64,000 nucleotides of DNA from Desulforapulum autotrophicum (GTDB lineage Bacteria; Desulfobacterota; Desulfobacteria; Desulfobacterales; Desulfolunaceae), in contig DYJE01000006.1 of the NCBI GenBank assembly GCA_020723285.1, positions 124,001-188,000 of the forward strand, given 5' to 3'. Position 1 is the stretch's first letter; every line of letters begins with the position of its first letter. The notes beneath the pieces were generated by a model. It saw only the letters and a program-made list of their open reading frames with translations, was not told the DNA's origin and made no database searches. Of the stretch, positions 51,615-59,859 are shown piece by piece. A program made the translations under genes and the position numbers.

Positions 51615-53831
51615 TTATTTTCGAGCCCCGCCCAGAACCTTGGACGGAATGATCACCACATCCCCCGGCAGCATGGCCATGCTTTTCAACCGGCCGCCTT
51701 TCTGGGCATAGCTGACCACGGTTCCGTTGGTCCTGATGATGTAGGCCGATTCGAAATCGGCGTATTCTGAAACACCCCCGGCTTTTTCCAGATAGTCTGA
51801 CAGAGAATAATCCTCCTGGTACAGAAACGAGGAGGGGATATACACTTCGCCCACCAGAGTGACCATGTTTTTCTTCTCGGGAATGGCAATGACGTCGTCA
51901 TCGTTGAGAAACACATCCGAAGGGGAATTTTTAAACGTTTCAAAGGATTTCAGATCTTCCTCGCGCAAAAGGATACGTCCCTGAATCTCCTTGTTTTCAA
52001 CCCGGCTCAGGTATTCCTGGATCACGGCCACGGCCTGCTTGTTGTCCAGCCGCTCTTCGGTGCTGAGATAGGCGTCCCTCACTTCCGAGGAAATCTTCAG
52101 CATATCTTTTTTGAGCAGATCTTCCGCCGCTTTCTGGTGTTTCGTCTGGAGACTTTTGGCCTCACCCCTGACAAGAACAAGCCCCCCCAGATCGGCGTTT
52201 TCCTTGAGCATGCCGGCGTATTCGATGGCCTGACTGAGTCTAGTTTTGCCGCCGATGGGATAGGATCCAGGGTAATTCACCTCGCCATTCACGGTCACCT
52301 TCCAGTCTGTCTGAAAGAAATCCGATTTCTGGTTGATGATCACCCGGTCAAGGGGCTGAAGCTCGATATCGCTGGAATCTTTCTGGTTGATCTGGGAAAG
52401 TGAGAAATCCATGGAGGAGGTGGCCCATTTTCTGTCCGTGTAGACATACCGGACAATTTTTCCTTCATCGTAGGCCTGGGACGGGATACCTCCGGCCGTA
52501 CGGATCAGGTTTTTCAACGTCATTTTTTCCATCCAGTTGTATTTGCCCGGTTTCCGGACCCCACCGGATATGGAGACCATGGGCCGTTCCTTCAATTCGG
52601 TTTTCGAATAGAAAACGACCTCGTCGTAGGGCTTCAGCTGAATCAGGGCGTCTTCCGAATCCCTGGCCTTGCTTTCAAGGATATTGGCCGGGCAGAAAGA
52701 AATGATGGTCTTCTCCAGACTGGACTCGTTGTAACGGAGGATCTCTGCGTATTCCAGGGAAGTCTCAGGCTTGAACATCGTGATGTCCTTGACAATATCC
52801 TTCAGAAAAAAGTCTTTGTGCCACGCAAAGGTTTTCTGCACAAAAACATCCCCCCGCAACGTCACGGCATCCTTGATGAGGGTGCTCTGCATCAGGAATG
52901 TCACCGTGTCGCCGTTCAGCACATCCACCGCCCCCTTGCTGACGTCAATGTTGAGGATCTTCCTACTGCCGTCCACGAAGCGTGTGATTTCGATGTGATG
53001 TTTCTCGCAGTCGGGCAGGACGTTGCCGGCGAAGGTGATCAAGTCCGTCAGTGTTTCGCCCTTTTTCATCTCGTAAATGCCGGGCTGGGTGATCCGGCCT
53101 TTGAGCAGTACAACCGGACCGATCTGCTTGACATAAATCGAGTCCTTGAAATTCATTTTCGGCATGGTATTCATACGCCCTGAAACGATGAACTGATAAA
53201 GGTCCACAACTTCCTCACGCCCATTGGAGCGTTTGATGACGACACTCCGAAGGCTTCCCGCCTTGCTCACGCCCCCTGCGGCGAGTAGGACATCGAACAG
53301 CGAGCTACCGGCAATCACCGAGGTGTACCCCGGCTTGTTGACCTTGCCTGAAACCAGAATCTGGATGGTCCTGGGTTTTTCGATGGACACGCTGGTGGTG
53401 CAGTTTCTGTAGTAATCCCTGTATTTTTTCGCCACGATCTGACGGAGTTCGTAAAGGGTCAGCCCGTTCACGGTCAGCCGCCCGATTTCAGGAAAAATGA
53501 TGGAGCCTCCAGCATCGACGGTAAGCGTATAGTCGTTATAGTTTTTTTCATTGGCACCGCCGACCAGTTTTTCCATTTCATTGATGGTGCCGCCCCACAC
53601 GTTGACCTGGATGATGTCCTGGGGGCCGATGACATAATCCGGCCCCACCTGGTTGGGATTAAGGGTCTGCCCGCTGGCGAGAACATCGTAACCGAATTGA
53701 CTGTAATCTGTGGATTCGTAGCTCTTGAAAAAACTCTCCACCGGGCTTGCTCCGGCTTCGTTCAAGCGAACCGATGACGTCAGAGCGAGGCCCAGGGCAC
53801 ACACCAGAATGAAGAAACGAAATATTTTCAT
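51615..53831 (-). CDS. Polysaccharide export protein with multiple SLBB domains (Wza-like)
   Basis: A Sec signal peptide (KIFRFFILVCALGLALTSS) precedes a 738-residue protein. The export domain is clear: YVIGPQDIIQVNVWGG, then VDAGGSIIFPEIGRLTVNGLTL. Several SLBB-type modules follow, with openings such as ILVSGKVNKPGY, VLLKGRITQPGIYEM, VSISGGVRKPGKYNW, VTVNGEVNYPGSYP and VTLVGEVYIPSSF. This is about twice the length of E. coli Wza (379 residues) and fits the long-type outer-membrane exporters of delta-type bacteria. There is no lipobox Cys. It pairs with the Wzz-like gene that ends two bases upstream. Confidence 0.92.
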   Translation of the reverse strand: MKIFRFFILVCALGLALTSSVRLNEAGASPVESFFKSYESTDYSQFGYDVLASGQTLNPNQVGPDYVIGPQDIIQVNVWGGTINEMEKLVGGANEKNYNDYTLTVDAGGSIIFPEIGRLTVNGLTLYELRQIVAKKYRDYYRNCTTSVSIEKPRTIQILVSGKVNKPGYTSVIAGSSLFDVLLAAGGVSKAGSLRSVVIKRSNGREEVVDLYQFIVSGRMNTMPKMNFKDSIYVKQIGPVVLLKGRITQPGIYEMKKGETLTDLITFAGNVLPDCEKHHIEITRFVDGSRKILNIDVSKGAVDVLNGDTVTFLMQSTLIKDAVTLRGDVFVQKTFAWHKDFFLKDIVKDITMFKPETSLEYAEILRYNESSLEKTIISFCPANILESKARDSEDALIQLKPYDEVVFYSKTELKERPMVSISGGVRKPGKYNWMEKMTLKNLIRTAGGIPSQAYDEGKIVRYVYTDRKWATSSMDFSLSQINQKDSSDIELQPLDRVIINQKSDFFQTDWKVTVNGEVNYPGSYPIGGKTRLSQAIEYAGMLKENADLGGLVLVRGEAKSLQTKHQKAAEDLLKKDMLKISSEVRDAYLSTEERLDNKQAVAVIQEYLSRVENKEIQGRILLREEDLKSFETFKNSPSDVFLNDDDVIAIPEKKNMVTLVGEVYIPSSFLYQEDYSLSDYLEKAGGVSEYADFESAYIIRTNGTVVSYAQKGGRLKSMAMLPGDVVIIPSKVLGGARK

Positions 53832-53833
53832 GA

Positions 53834-55222
53834 TTACCCCTCTATCTTAATCTTAATTTCAGACTGTTTTTCAGATGAATCGCTCTCAGGCTTTGATCCG
53901 GCAGCATTTTCCTGCAACCCCTTGTCCACGCCAAGGCCTGGGATCTGGGCAGGCTGGAGATTCACGGCCGTATCATCAAAACGGACTTCCATCTGTTTTT
54001 TGATGAATTCCAGAGCGAACACAAGGCAGATTCCAAAAAACCCGCCCCCGAACACCGCGAAAAACAGCTTGATCAGCGCCCCCTTACTATCGGGCCTAAG
54101 GGGTACTTCCGCATGATCGAGAACCGTAATGAAGATTTTTTCTTTGGCCTCCTGGATGGTGATCTTTTCATAAGACTCGATCAGAAGATCATTTGTCTTC
54201 TGCTGAATTTCGATATCGTGCGCCAGACGGTACAGCTGCATCCTAAGTTCGGGGACTTTGTTTAAAGGAAGAAAATCCTTTTCCTTTCCACCCAATGTTC
54301 CGGCGTCCTGTTCGGCATCCCCGTCCAGGATTTCGATGGACCCCACCCCGGTTTTCAGCTTTTCCATTTTCAGCTTGATGGCCCTTATCTGCCGGCCCAA
54401 CGCCTGAACCCTGGGATTGAGAGCCGATGCCACAGACTTGATGTATTCCAGCTCCGTTTCCTTGTTGTTCAGCCGGATGGCCAGTTCATTGTAAGCGGTC
54501 ATGCTGGCCTCGGCCTGCTGCTCCAGATCGAACACCCCGTTTTCCTGCTGGAACCTGGTCTGTTTCATTTTCAGATCGTCCAGGACTTTCTGGGCGACTT
54601 TCAGCTTGCCTTCCAGAAAAATGCGGCTTTTTTGCACTGTCGAAAAGGAATTGGTTTTGAGGTACTCTTCCAGTTCACGGGTGTATGTGTTGGCGATAAG
54701 CGGCGAAAGTTCGGGATTCCGAGTGGTCACCGTGATGGTGATGGTGGGGTCCTTGTCTGAGGATATGATTTTCACAAGTTTTTTCTTCAGAACCACTGCT
54801 CCCATTTTAGGGGTGGGAACCCGTTCGTCGAATTTGGTTTTCCATTCCTTTTTTTCGGAATCCCATCGTTTGGGAAACAGGTAGGGCAGGAGCTTTGCCT
54901 TTTCAATGACCCGCACCGCCAGGGTCTCGCTTTCAAGGATCGCCAGAAGGATGTCGTTTTTCGGAGACTGGACAGCTGTTTCAAAATCGAAACCCTGCTG
55001 AACGCTTTTAATGACCCGCGAGTTGTCCACCATGTTGATGATGGAGGTGCTGGCTGAATATTTCCGGGATTGGAACAATGAAACGACAATGACAAGCACC
55101 ACAAGGACGCCAATGATCCACGCGATCATCCGCCTGTAGTTCCAGATCGTCAGGGCAAGGGCCGCCAGATCGATTTCATCATCATAGTCTTCGGTATAAC
55201 GGTCATGAACAGAGTTGGGCAT
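53834..55222 (-). CDS. Chain-length determinant / Wzz-like inner-membrane protein
   Basis: This 462-residue protein has an N-terminal membrane helix (MIAWIIGVLVVLVIVVSLF), a long periplasmic region with a coiled stretch (about 150-350, including KVAQKVLDDLKMKQTRFQQE), and a second helix near the C-terminus (GGGFFGICLVFALEFIKK). That is the plan of the Wzz/GumC family, which sets polysaccharide length and links to the outer-membrane exporter. No tyrosine-kinase domain or Walker motif is attached. The frame opens at 55267, but ATG 55222 gives the usual cytoplasmic lead (YTEDYDDEIDLAALALTIWNY). Confidence 0.88.
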   Translation of the reverse strand: MPNSVHDRYTEDYDDEIDLAALALTIWNYRRMIAWIIGVLVVLVIVVSLFQSRKYSASTSIINMVDNSRVIKSVQQGFDFETAVQSPKNDILLAILESETLAVRVIEKAKLLPYLFPKRWDSEKKEWKTKFDERVPTPKMGAVVLKKKLVKIISSDKDPTITITVTTRNPELSPLIANTYTRELEEYLKTNSFSTVQKSRIFLEGKLKVAQKVLDDLKMKQTRFQQENGVFDLEQQAEASMTAYNELAIRLNNKETELEYIKSVASALNPRVQALGRQIRAIKLKMEKLKTGVGSIEILDGDAEQDAGTLGGKEKDFLPLNKVPELRMQLYRLAHDIEIQQKTNDLLIESYEKITIQEAKEKIFITVLDHAEVPLRPDSKGALIKLFFAVFGGGFFGICLVFALEFIKKQMEVRFDDTAVNLQPAQIPGLGVDKGLQENAAGSKPESDSSEKQSEIKIKIEG

Positions 55223-55508
55223 GATTACAGAACTCCAGATCCTGTGTTTGACACGCTCCGGCGGCACCGCGTAAAAACCTGATCCGACAGGAAGGGAATG
55301 TATACGATGTGGTCAACCAGGGCAAGAATAGCATCTTTGCCAATTATTCCAGGAAGTTTTGTGTTTATTGAATGAATACTGTCCGGTCATCTGAAATGAA
55401 ACGAACCGAACATAACCCAAAAATAACCCTTTGTCCACGATATTCCCGGCTTCCAATCCCTGCCCAGGACGGAGAATCCCGCGATGAAAGCCGGTGAATC
55501 ATGCAGCA

Positions 55509-56402
55509 TCATGTAGAATGGATTTCAGGAGGTTTTGTCTTCCACCGGTTGTGTACCCAGAACCACTGACTGGGAAAGGCCCGGATAACCTGCTCGATGG
55601 CCCTGTTGTATGCGGCGGTGTTGGTTACAAGGTCCGCCTCAATGTTTCCTGTGAGGACACAGGGGATCTGTTTGCCGAACATCACGCGATACCCCTTTAC
55701 CTCCCTGACCATGAACACCGGAATCACCGGTGCGCCGGTCCGCATGGCCAGAAAACCGAAGCCCTTGCTGGTGCAGGTCGGTTCCCCGAAGAAATCGGCA
55801 AAAACCCCGTGGTACGTGTTGACACTCTGGTCCAGAGGAATGGCCACGCCTTCATTTCTGGAAAGAGCCCGCATCATCTTCATGATGGCCCCGTCCTTGG
55901 CGATGAGACCCAGTCCGAAACGTGTCCTGAACTCCGTGAACAGACGTTCAAGGGGCGGAAAGTCGAGGGGTCTGTATATGTCGTGGACTTTATACGGGAT
56001 CAAAGCCGGAACAAGGGTGAGGAGTTCCCAGCTCCCCATGTGGGCCGTCAGAAACAGGACGCCTTTTTTTTGGGCGAACGCACGGTGCACATGTACAAGA
56101 CCTTCGAGCCGGACGTATTTCCTTATCTCGTGCTCCTTGAGCCCCATGGCCCAGCCCAGTTCAAACACCAGCCGGGCCAGCTGCCTGAAATTTTCCCGTG
56201 CCACGTCTTTCCTCTGCCTGTCGGACATTTCAAGCCTGAAGGCCCGTTTCAGGTTATCAAGAGCCACAGTCCGGTGACGGCGGTCCACAGCGAACCATGC
56301 GTCACCGATCATGTTCGACAGCCGGACAAACACCGGGCGCGGCAAAGAGCCTATGGCCCGAAGGGCAAGGGAGATGGTGCGGTACACCAGGATTTCAAAC
56401 AC
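55509..56402 (-). CDS. Lipid A biosynthesis acyltransferase, LpxL/HtrB family
   Basis: The 297-residue protein carries the family H-x4-E active site in LTAHMGSWELL (His121, Glu126), plus IYRPLDFPPLERLF, IPLDQSVNTYHGVFADFFGEP and SQWFWVHNRWKTKP at the end. These enzymes add secondary acyl chains to lipid A on the inner membrane, which fits a Gram-negative cell with lipopolysaccharide. Its start is four bases past the ADH-synthase stop, so the two genes are co-transcribed. The acyl donor and whether it is LpxL or LpxM are not decided by sequence. Confidence 0.9.
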   Translation of the reverse strand: MFEILVYRTISLALRAIGSLPRPVFVRLSNMIGDAWFAVDRRHRTVALDNLKRAFRLEMSDRQRKDVARENFRQLARLVFELGWAMGLKEHEIRKYVRLEGLVHVHRAFAQKKGVLFLTAHMGSWELLTLVPALIPYKVHDIYRPLDFPPLERLFTEFRTRFGLGLIAKDGAIMKMMRALSRNEGVAIPLDQSVNTYHGVFADFFGEPTCTSKGFGFLAMRTGAPVIPVFMVREVKGYRVMFGKQIPCVLTGNIEADLVTNTAAYNRAIEQVIRAFPSQWFWVHNRWKTKPPEIHST

Positions 56403-56406
56403 GGCG

Positions 56407-57207
56407 TCATCCTCTGTTCAGCATATCCATGGCCTCTTCGGCACTCACGTTGTCATGAACGATGGCACAGGCCGCCTTGACGAACAACGACGGATTCCGG
56501 TGCTGGAAAACGTTCCGGCCGATGGAAAGGCCTTTGGCACCGGACTTCATGGCCCCTTCGATCATGTCGAAGGTCTCACGGGTGCTGAGTTTACTGCCCC
56601 CTGCGATAAGCACAGGTGCAGGACAGCCTTCCACCACTTTGGAAAAAGACTCGGGATCTCCCGTGTAATTGGTTTTCACAAAATCGGCTCCGAGCTCGGC
56701 CCCCACCCGCGCAGCGACCTTGACCACATCAAGGGCCCGTTCGTCGGTGATTTTCGGTCCTCGGGGGTACATCATGGCAATGAGGGGCATGCCCCAGTAA
56801 TTGCATTCCACGGCGATCCGCCCAAGATCCCTCAGCATGTCCGCTTCGTCGTCGTCGCCTATGTTCACATGGACAGACACCCCGTCGGCACCCATGCGCA
56901 AGGCGTTTTCCACGGTGTTCACAAGAACCTTGCGGTTCGGACGTGTGGACAGCATGGTGGACGCGGACAGATGAAGCACAAGTCCGATGTCCTTTCCCTG
57001 GTGACGATGGCCGTACATGGGAAGGCCAATGTGGCCGATCACCGCGTTGGCCCCGCCTTCCGCCACCTGATCCACGGCTTTTGAAATATCGATGAGTCCC
57101 TCGATGGGACCCACGGTGGCTCCGTGGTCCATAGGGACAATGACGGTTTTCCCCGTGTTTCTGTTCATGATTCGTTCCATGCGAATGGCTTTGCCCACAG
57201 TGATCAT
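56407..57207 (-). CDS. Class I aldolase family, ADH synthase-like (2-amino-3,7-dideoxy-D-threo-hept-6-ulosonate synthase)
   Basis: This 266-residue protein matches the class I archaeal-type fructose-bisphosphate aldolase/ADH synthase family: VIVPMDHGATVGPIEGL, MYPRGPKI, and ADFVKTNYTGD with the Schiff-base Lys. ADH synthase makes the first intermediate of the alternative, DHAP-independent route to dehydroquinate used by methanogens and some Desulfobacterota. GGGGAGG lies right before ATG 57207; the frame extends to 57273 without support. A partner AroB'-type dehydroquinate synthase is not in this window. Fructose-bisphosphate aldolase remains an alternative. Confidence 0.82.
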   Translation of the reverse strand: MITVGKAIRMERIMNRNTGKTVIVPMDHGATVGPIEGLIDISKAVDQVAEGGANAVIGHIGLPMYGHRHQGKDIGLVLHLSASTMLSTRPNRKVLVNTVENALRMGADGVSVHVNIGDDDEADMLRDLGRIAVECNYWGMPLIAMMYPRGPKITDERALDVVKVAARVGAELGADFVKTNYTGDPESFSKVVEGCPAPVLIAGGSKLSTRETFDMIEGAMKSGAKGLSIGRNVFQHRNPSLFVKAACAIVHDNVSAEEAMDMLNRG

Positions 57208-57473
57208 CCCAACCTCCCCAATATATAAATAAATAAACGATACGGCTTGATATCCGGTGATGATAGGTGTCATACCAGTTTATGGCTTGAAATCAAAACA
57301 CAAAATATTGAACCCGGTCAATGAACCGGCCACCGCCTCGGATCCAAGGTTTCCCCCTTTTCCCCGAAGAATTGTCCGGCCCTGATCCATAGGCTGTTTT
57401 TTTTAAATTGCCCTGAACTCCGAAACAATGTATTTTTTAAATATTCATTCCCACCCAACAGGAATCACATACC

Positions 57474-58967
57474 ATGGCAGACACATCCGAATCCAAAAGG
57501 CCCCAGGTCCTCATCATCGACGATAACCGGCTGCTCCGGGAAACCATGAAGCGTCTCGTGGATAAAATGGACTGCGAATGCCATGTGTCGGAAAATCTTG
57601 CAGAAGGGCTGAAACTGCTGAACAACCGGTCCATCGATGTGGTCTTTCTCGATGTCTGCCTTCCGGACGGCAACGGCATAGAACACATCGACGACATCCG
57701 CAGGACACCCTCCGAACCCGACGTCATCATGCTCACCGGTGAAACAGATCCTGACAGGGCTGAACTGTCCATTCAGAAAGGCGTCATCGATTATCTGGTC
57801 AAACCCATATCTTTTGAATCCACCCTGAAAAGCCTAGGCCGGGCTCTGACATACCGAGCTGAAAAAAGACTTGAAAAAGATTTCACCCATCTCGACATGT
57901 CCGGCGTGGTGGGGTCAAGCCCTGTTCTCGGCCCCTGCTTCGAAACCGTGGCCCAGGCTGCGAAAACCGACTCCAATGTCCTTATCACCGGGGAAACGGG
58001 CACGGGAAAAGAGCTCTTCGCCAGGGTCATTCACACGAACAGCCGACGTGTCAAAGCCCCCTTTGTCATTGTAGACTGCGCATCACTGACGAAAAGCCTG
58101 GTGGAAAGCATCCTGTTCGGCCACCGGAAAGGGGCCTTCACCGGGGCCACCAGCGACAGAACAGGTCTTGTGGAATCCGCTCACAAAGGCACGCTGTTTC
58201 TTGATGAAATCGGCGAACTGCCCCTGTCCATCCAGAAAACATTCCTGCGGGTCCTTCAGGAAAAACGGTTCAGGCCGGTGGGAGACACCCGTGAGGTCTC
58301 AAGCGATTTCCGCCTGATCGCGGCCACCAACAAGAACCTCCAGGCCATGGTTCAAACCCGCGCCTTCCGGCAGGACCTGCTGTTCCGTCTGGCAACCGTC
58401 ACGCTGGACCTGCCCCCCTTAAGGAAACGACGGGAAGACATCCCGGATCTCGCCGATTTTCATATCCGGGAGCTGTGCGCCCGGTACTCGTATGCTGAAA
58501 AAACCCTCGATCCCGACGCCCTTTCCGTTCTCTGCGGTTATTCATGGCCCGGAAACGTCCGCCAGCTGTTCAACGCCCTTGAAAGATCCGCCATCGCCTC
58601 CGGAAAAAGCAGCATCATCCGCACCATGGATCTGCCGCAGGAAATCCGCATTGAAGTGACGCGGTCGGTTCTTGAAAAAAAACTTGAACGCGAGGATCTG
58701 AAACGCCAGCTGTCGGCCATGGCACCGGTCCAGAATGGGCTTGCCGAACCTGGGGCCGAACTTTTCGACGGAAAACCGCCGGGCTTCAAGGCCTTTAAAA
58801 ACAGCATGGAAAAAAAATATCTGGAGGAAATCATCCGTCGCACCGGCAACGATATCCGGCGGATTCTTGAAATATCGGGTCTTTCCCGCTCCCATTACTA
58901 CGCGCTTCTGAAGAAAAACAACATCGACCCGGATACCGGAGAAGGCGGGGACACCCCGTGTCTTTGA
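57474..58967 (+). CDS. NtrC-type sigma-54-dependent response regulator
   Basis: The 497-residue protein has a receiver with Asp16/Asp17, phosphoacceptor Asp60 (VVFLDVCLPDGNG), Thr88 and Lys110, a sigma-54 AAA+ module (Walker A GETGTGKE, contact loop GAFTGA, Walker B LFLDEIGELP) and a Fis-type helix-turn-helix (RILEISGLSRSHYYALLKKN). No histidine kinase lies next to it, so it is an orphan in this window. A terminator hairpin follows at 59002-59023. Confidence 0.93.
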   Translation: MADTSESKRPQVLIIDDNRLLRETMKRLVDKMDCECHVSENLAEGLKLLNNRSIDVVFLDVCLPDGNGIEHIDDIRRTPSEPDVIMLTGETDPDRAELSIQKGVIDYLVKPISFESTLKSLGRALTYRAEKRLEKDFTHLDMSGVVGSSPVLGPCFETVAQAAKTDSNVLITGETGTGKELFARVIHTNSRRVKAPFVIVDCASLTKSLVESILFGHRKGAFTGATSDRTGLVESAHKGTLFLDEIGELPLSIQKTFLRVLQEKRFRPVGDTREVSSDFRLIAATNKNLQAMVQTRAFRQDLLFRLATVTLDLPPLRKRREDIPDLADFHIRELCARYSYAEKTLDPDALSVLCGYSWPGNVRQLFNALERSAIASGKSSIIRTMDLPQEIRIEVTRSVLEKKLEREDLKRQLSAMAPVQNGLAEPGAELFDGKPPGFKAFKNSMEKKYLEEIIRRTGNDIRRILEISGLSRSHYYALLKKNNIDPDTGEGGDTPCL

Positions 58968-59001
58968 AATCATCAACCCGCATGAGGCTTCAGGATTGGC
59001 A

Positions 59002-59023
59002 GGGCAGGCCGGAAAGCCTGCCC
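59002..59023 (+). terminator. Terminator hairpin of the NtrC-type gene
   Basis: GGGCAGGC (59002-59009) pairs perfectly with GCCTGCCC (59016-59023), loop of six, followed on the plus strand by TTATTAT. It also lies just after the convergent ferritin-like gene and may serve both strands. Confidence 0.75.
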
Positions 59024-59029
59024 TTATTA

Positions 59030-59566
59030 TCACGCTTTCTGGCTTACGATAAAACCGCTGGGAGCAAGGCCGCTGGCCGATGACGTTCCCGCGATATTGG
59101 CGAGGTATGTGTTGCCGAGATTGGCGATATGCTCGGCCACGTTACTGAAATAATTGGCGTGGATCTGTTCTTCGTCGATGATGGTTTCAAAAAGTTTGGC
59201 GCTGATGCTGTCGCCGTTGTCCTGGCAGACCTTTAAAAATCCGTTGTAGGCATCCACGGTATCGTCTTCACGTTCGCCGTCGAAATTGAAAATCACATCC
59301 ACGCTCTGGCGTTTTTCAATGGGGCCGATGGGGTCTGCGGTGGGTTCTCCCCCCAGCTCCTTGATGCGTTCGGCGAACTGTTCGGAATGCCGCATCTCAT
59401 CGATGGCGATAAGCTTCAGTTTGACGGCCAGTTCGCCGTAGTCCATATCGTCCAGATTGTAATGCTGGTTCATGTACTGGTGAATGGCCTGGAGCTCCAT
59501 GGCCCTGGCCTGGTTCAGAACGTCGATGACCTTCATTTTCCTTGCTTCCCTGTCTGCTTTCGACAT
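59030..59566 (-). CDS. Bacterioferritin-like / ferritin-like di-iron protein
   Basis: This 178-residue protein is a four-helix ferritin-like protein with the di-iron residues visible as Glu24 (LNQARAMELQAIHQY), the E-x-x-H of AIDEMRHSEQF, and E-x-x-H of IIDEEQIHANYF. It has the length and pattern of bacterioferritin, but the heme-ligand Met cannot be assigned by eye. The tail (GLAPSGFIVSQKA) is a little longer than usual. AAGGAGG precedes ATG 59566. Role: iron storage and peroxide protection, by family. Confidence 0.87.
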   Translation of the reverse strand: MSKADREARKMKVIDVLNQARAMELQAIHQYMNQHYNLDDMDYGELAVKLKLIAIDEMRHSEQFAERIKELGGEPTADPIGPIEKRQSVDVIFNFDGEREDDTVDAYNGFLKVCQDNGDSISAKLFETIIDEEQIHANYFSNVAEHIANLGNTYLANIAGTSSASGLAPSGFIVSQKA

Positions 59567-59859
59567 ATCGCCTCCTTGTGATTTTTTGTCGGTGACCATC
59601 CCATGAATTCACGTTTCACAGGGTCTTATCCGTCCATTGACCATGATGATGGGTAATGATGATTCCAACGTCAGTAAATATCGGTTTTTCAACAGTCCTG
59701 ACACTATAACGGTTGAAAGACCCAAAATCAAGGGCAGTGATACCAGCCCAAAAACCAGCACATATTTTTTTCAGCTCAAGGCAAAAGCCACGAAAGCCGA
59801 TTATTTTATTTGCACACACGATGTCCTATCAATCCAAGCCCAAATACCAGGAGAAAGTC

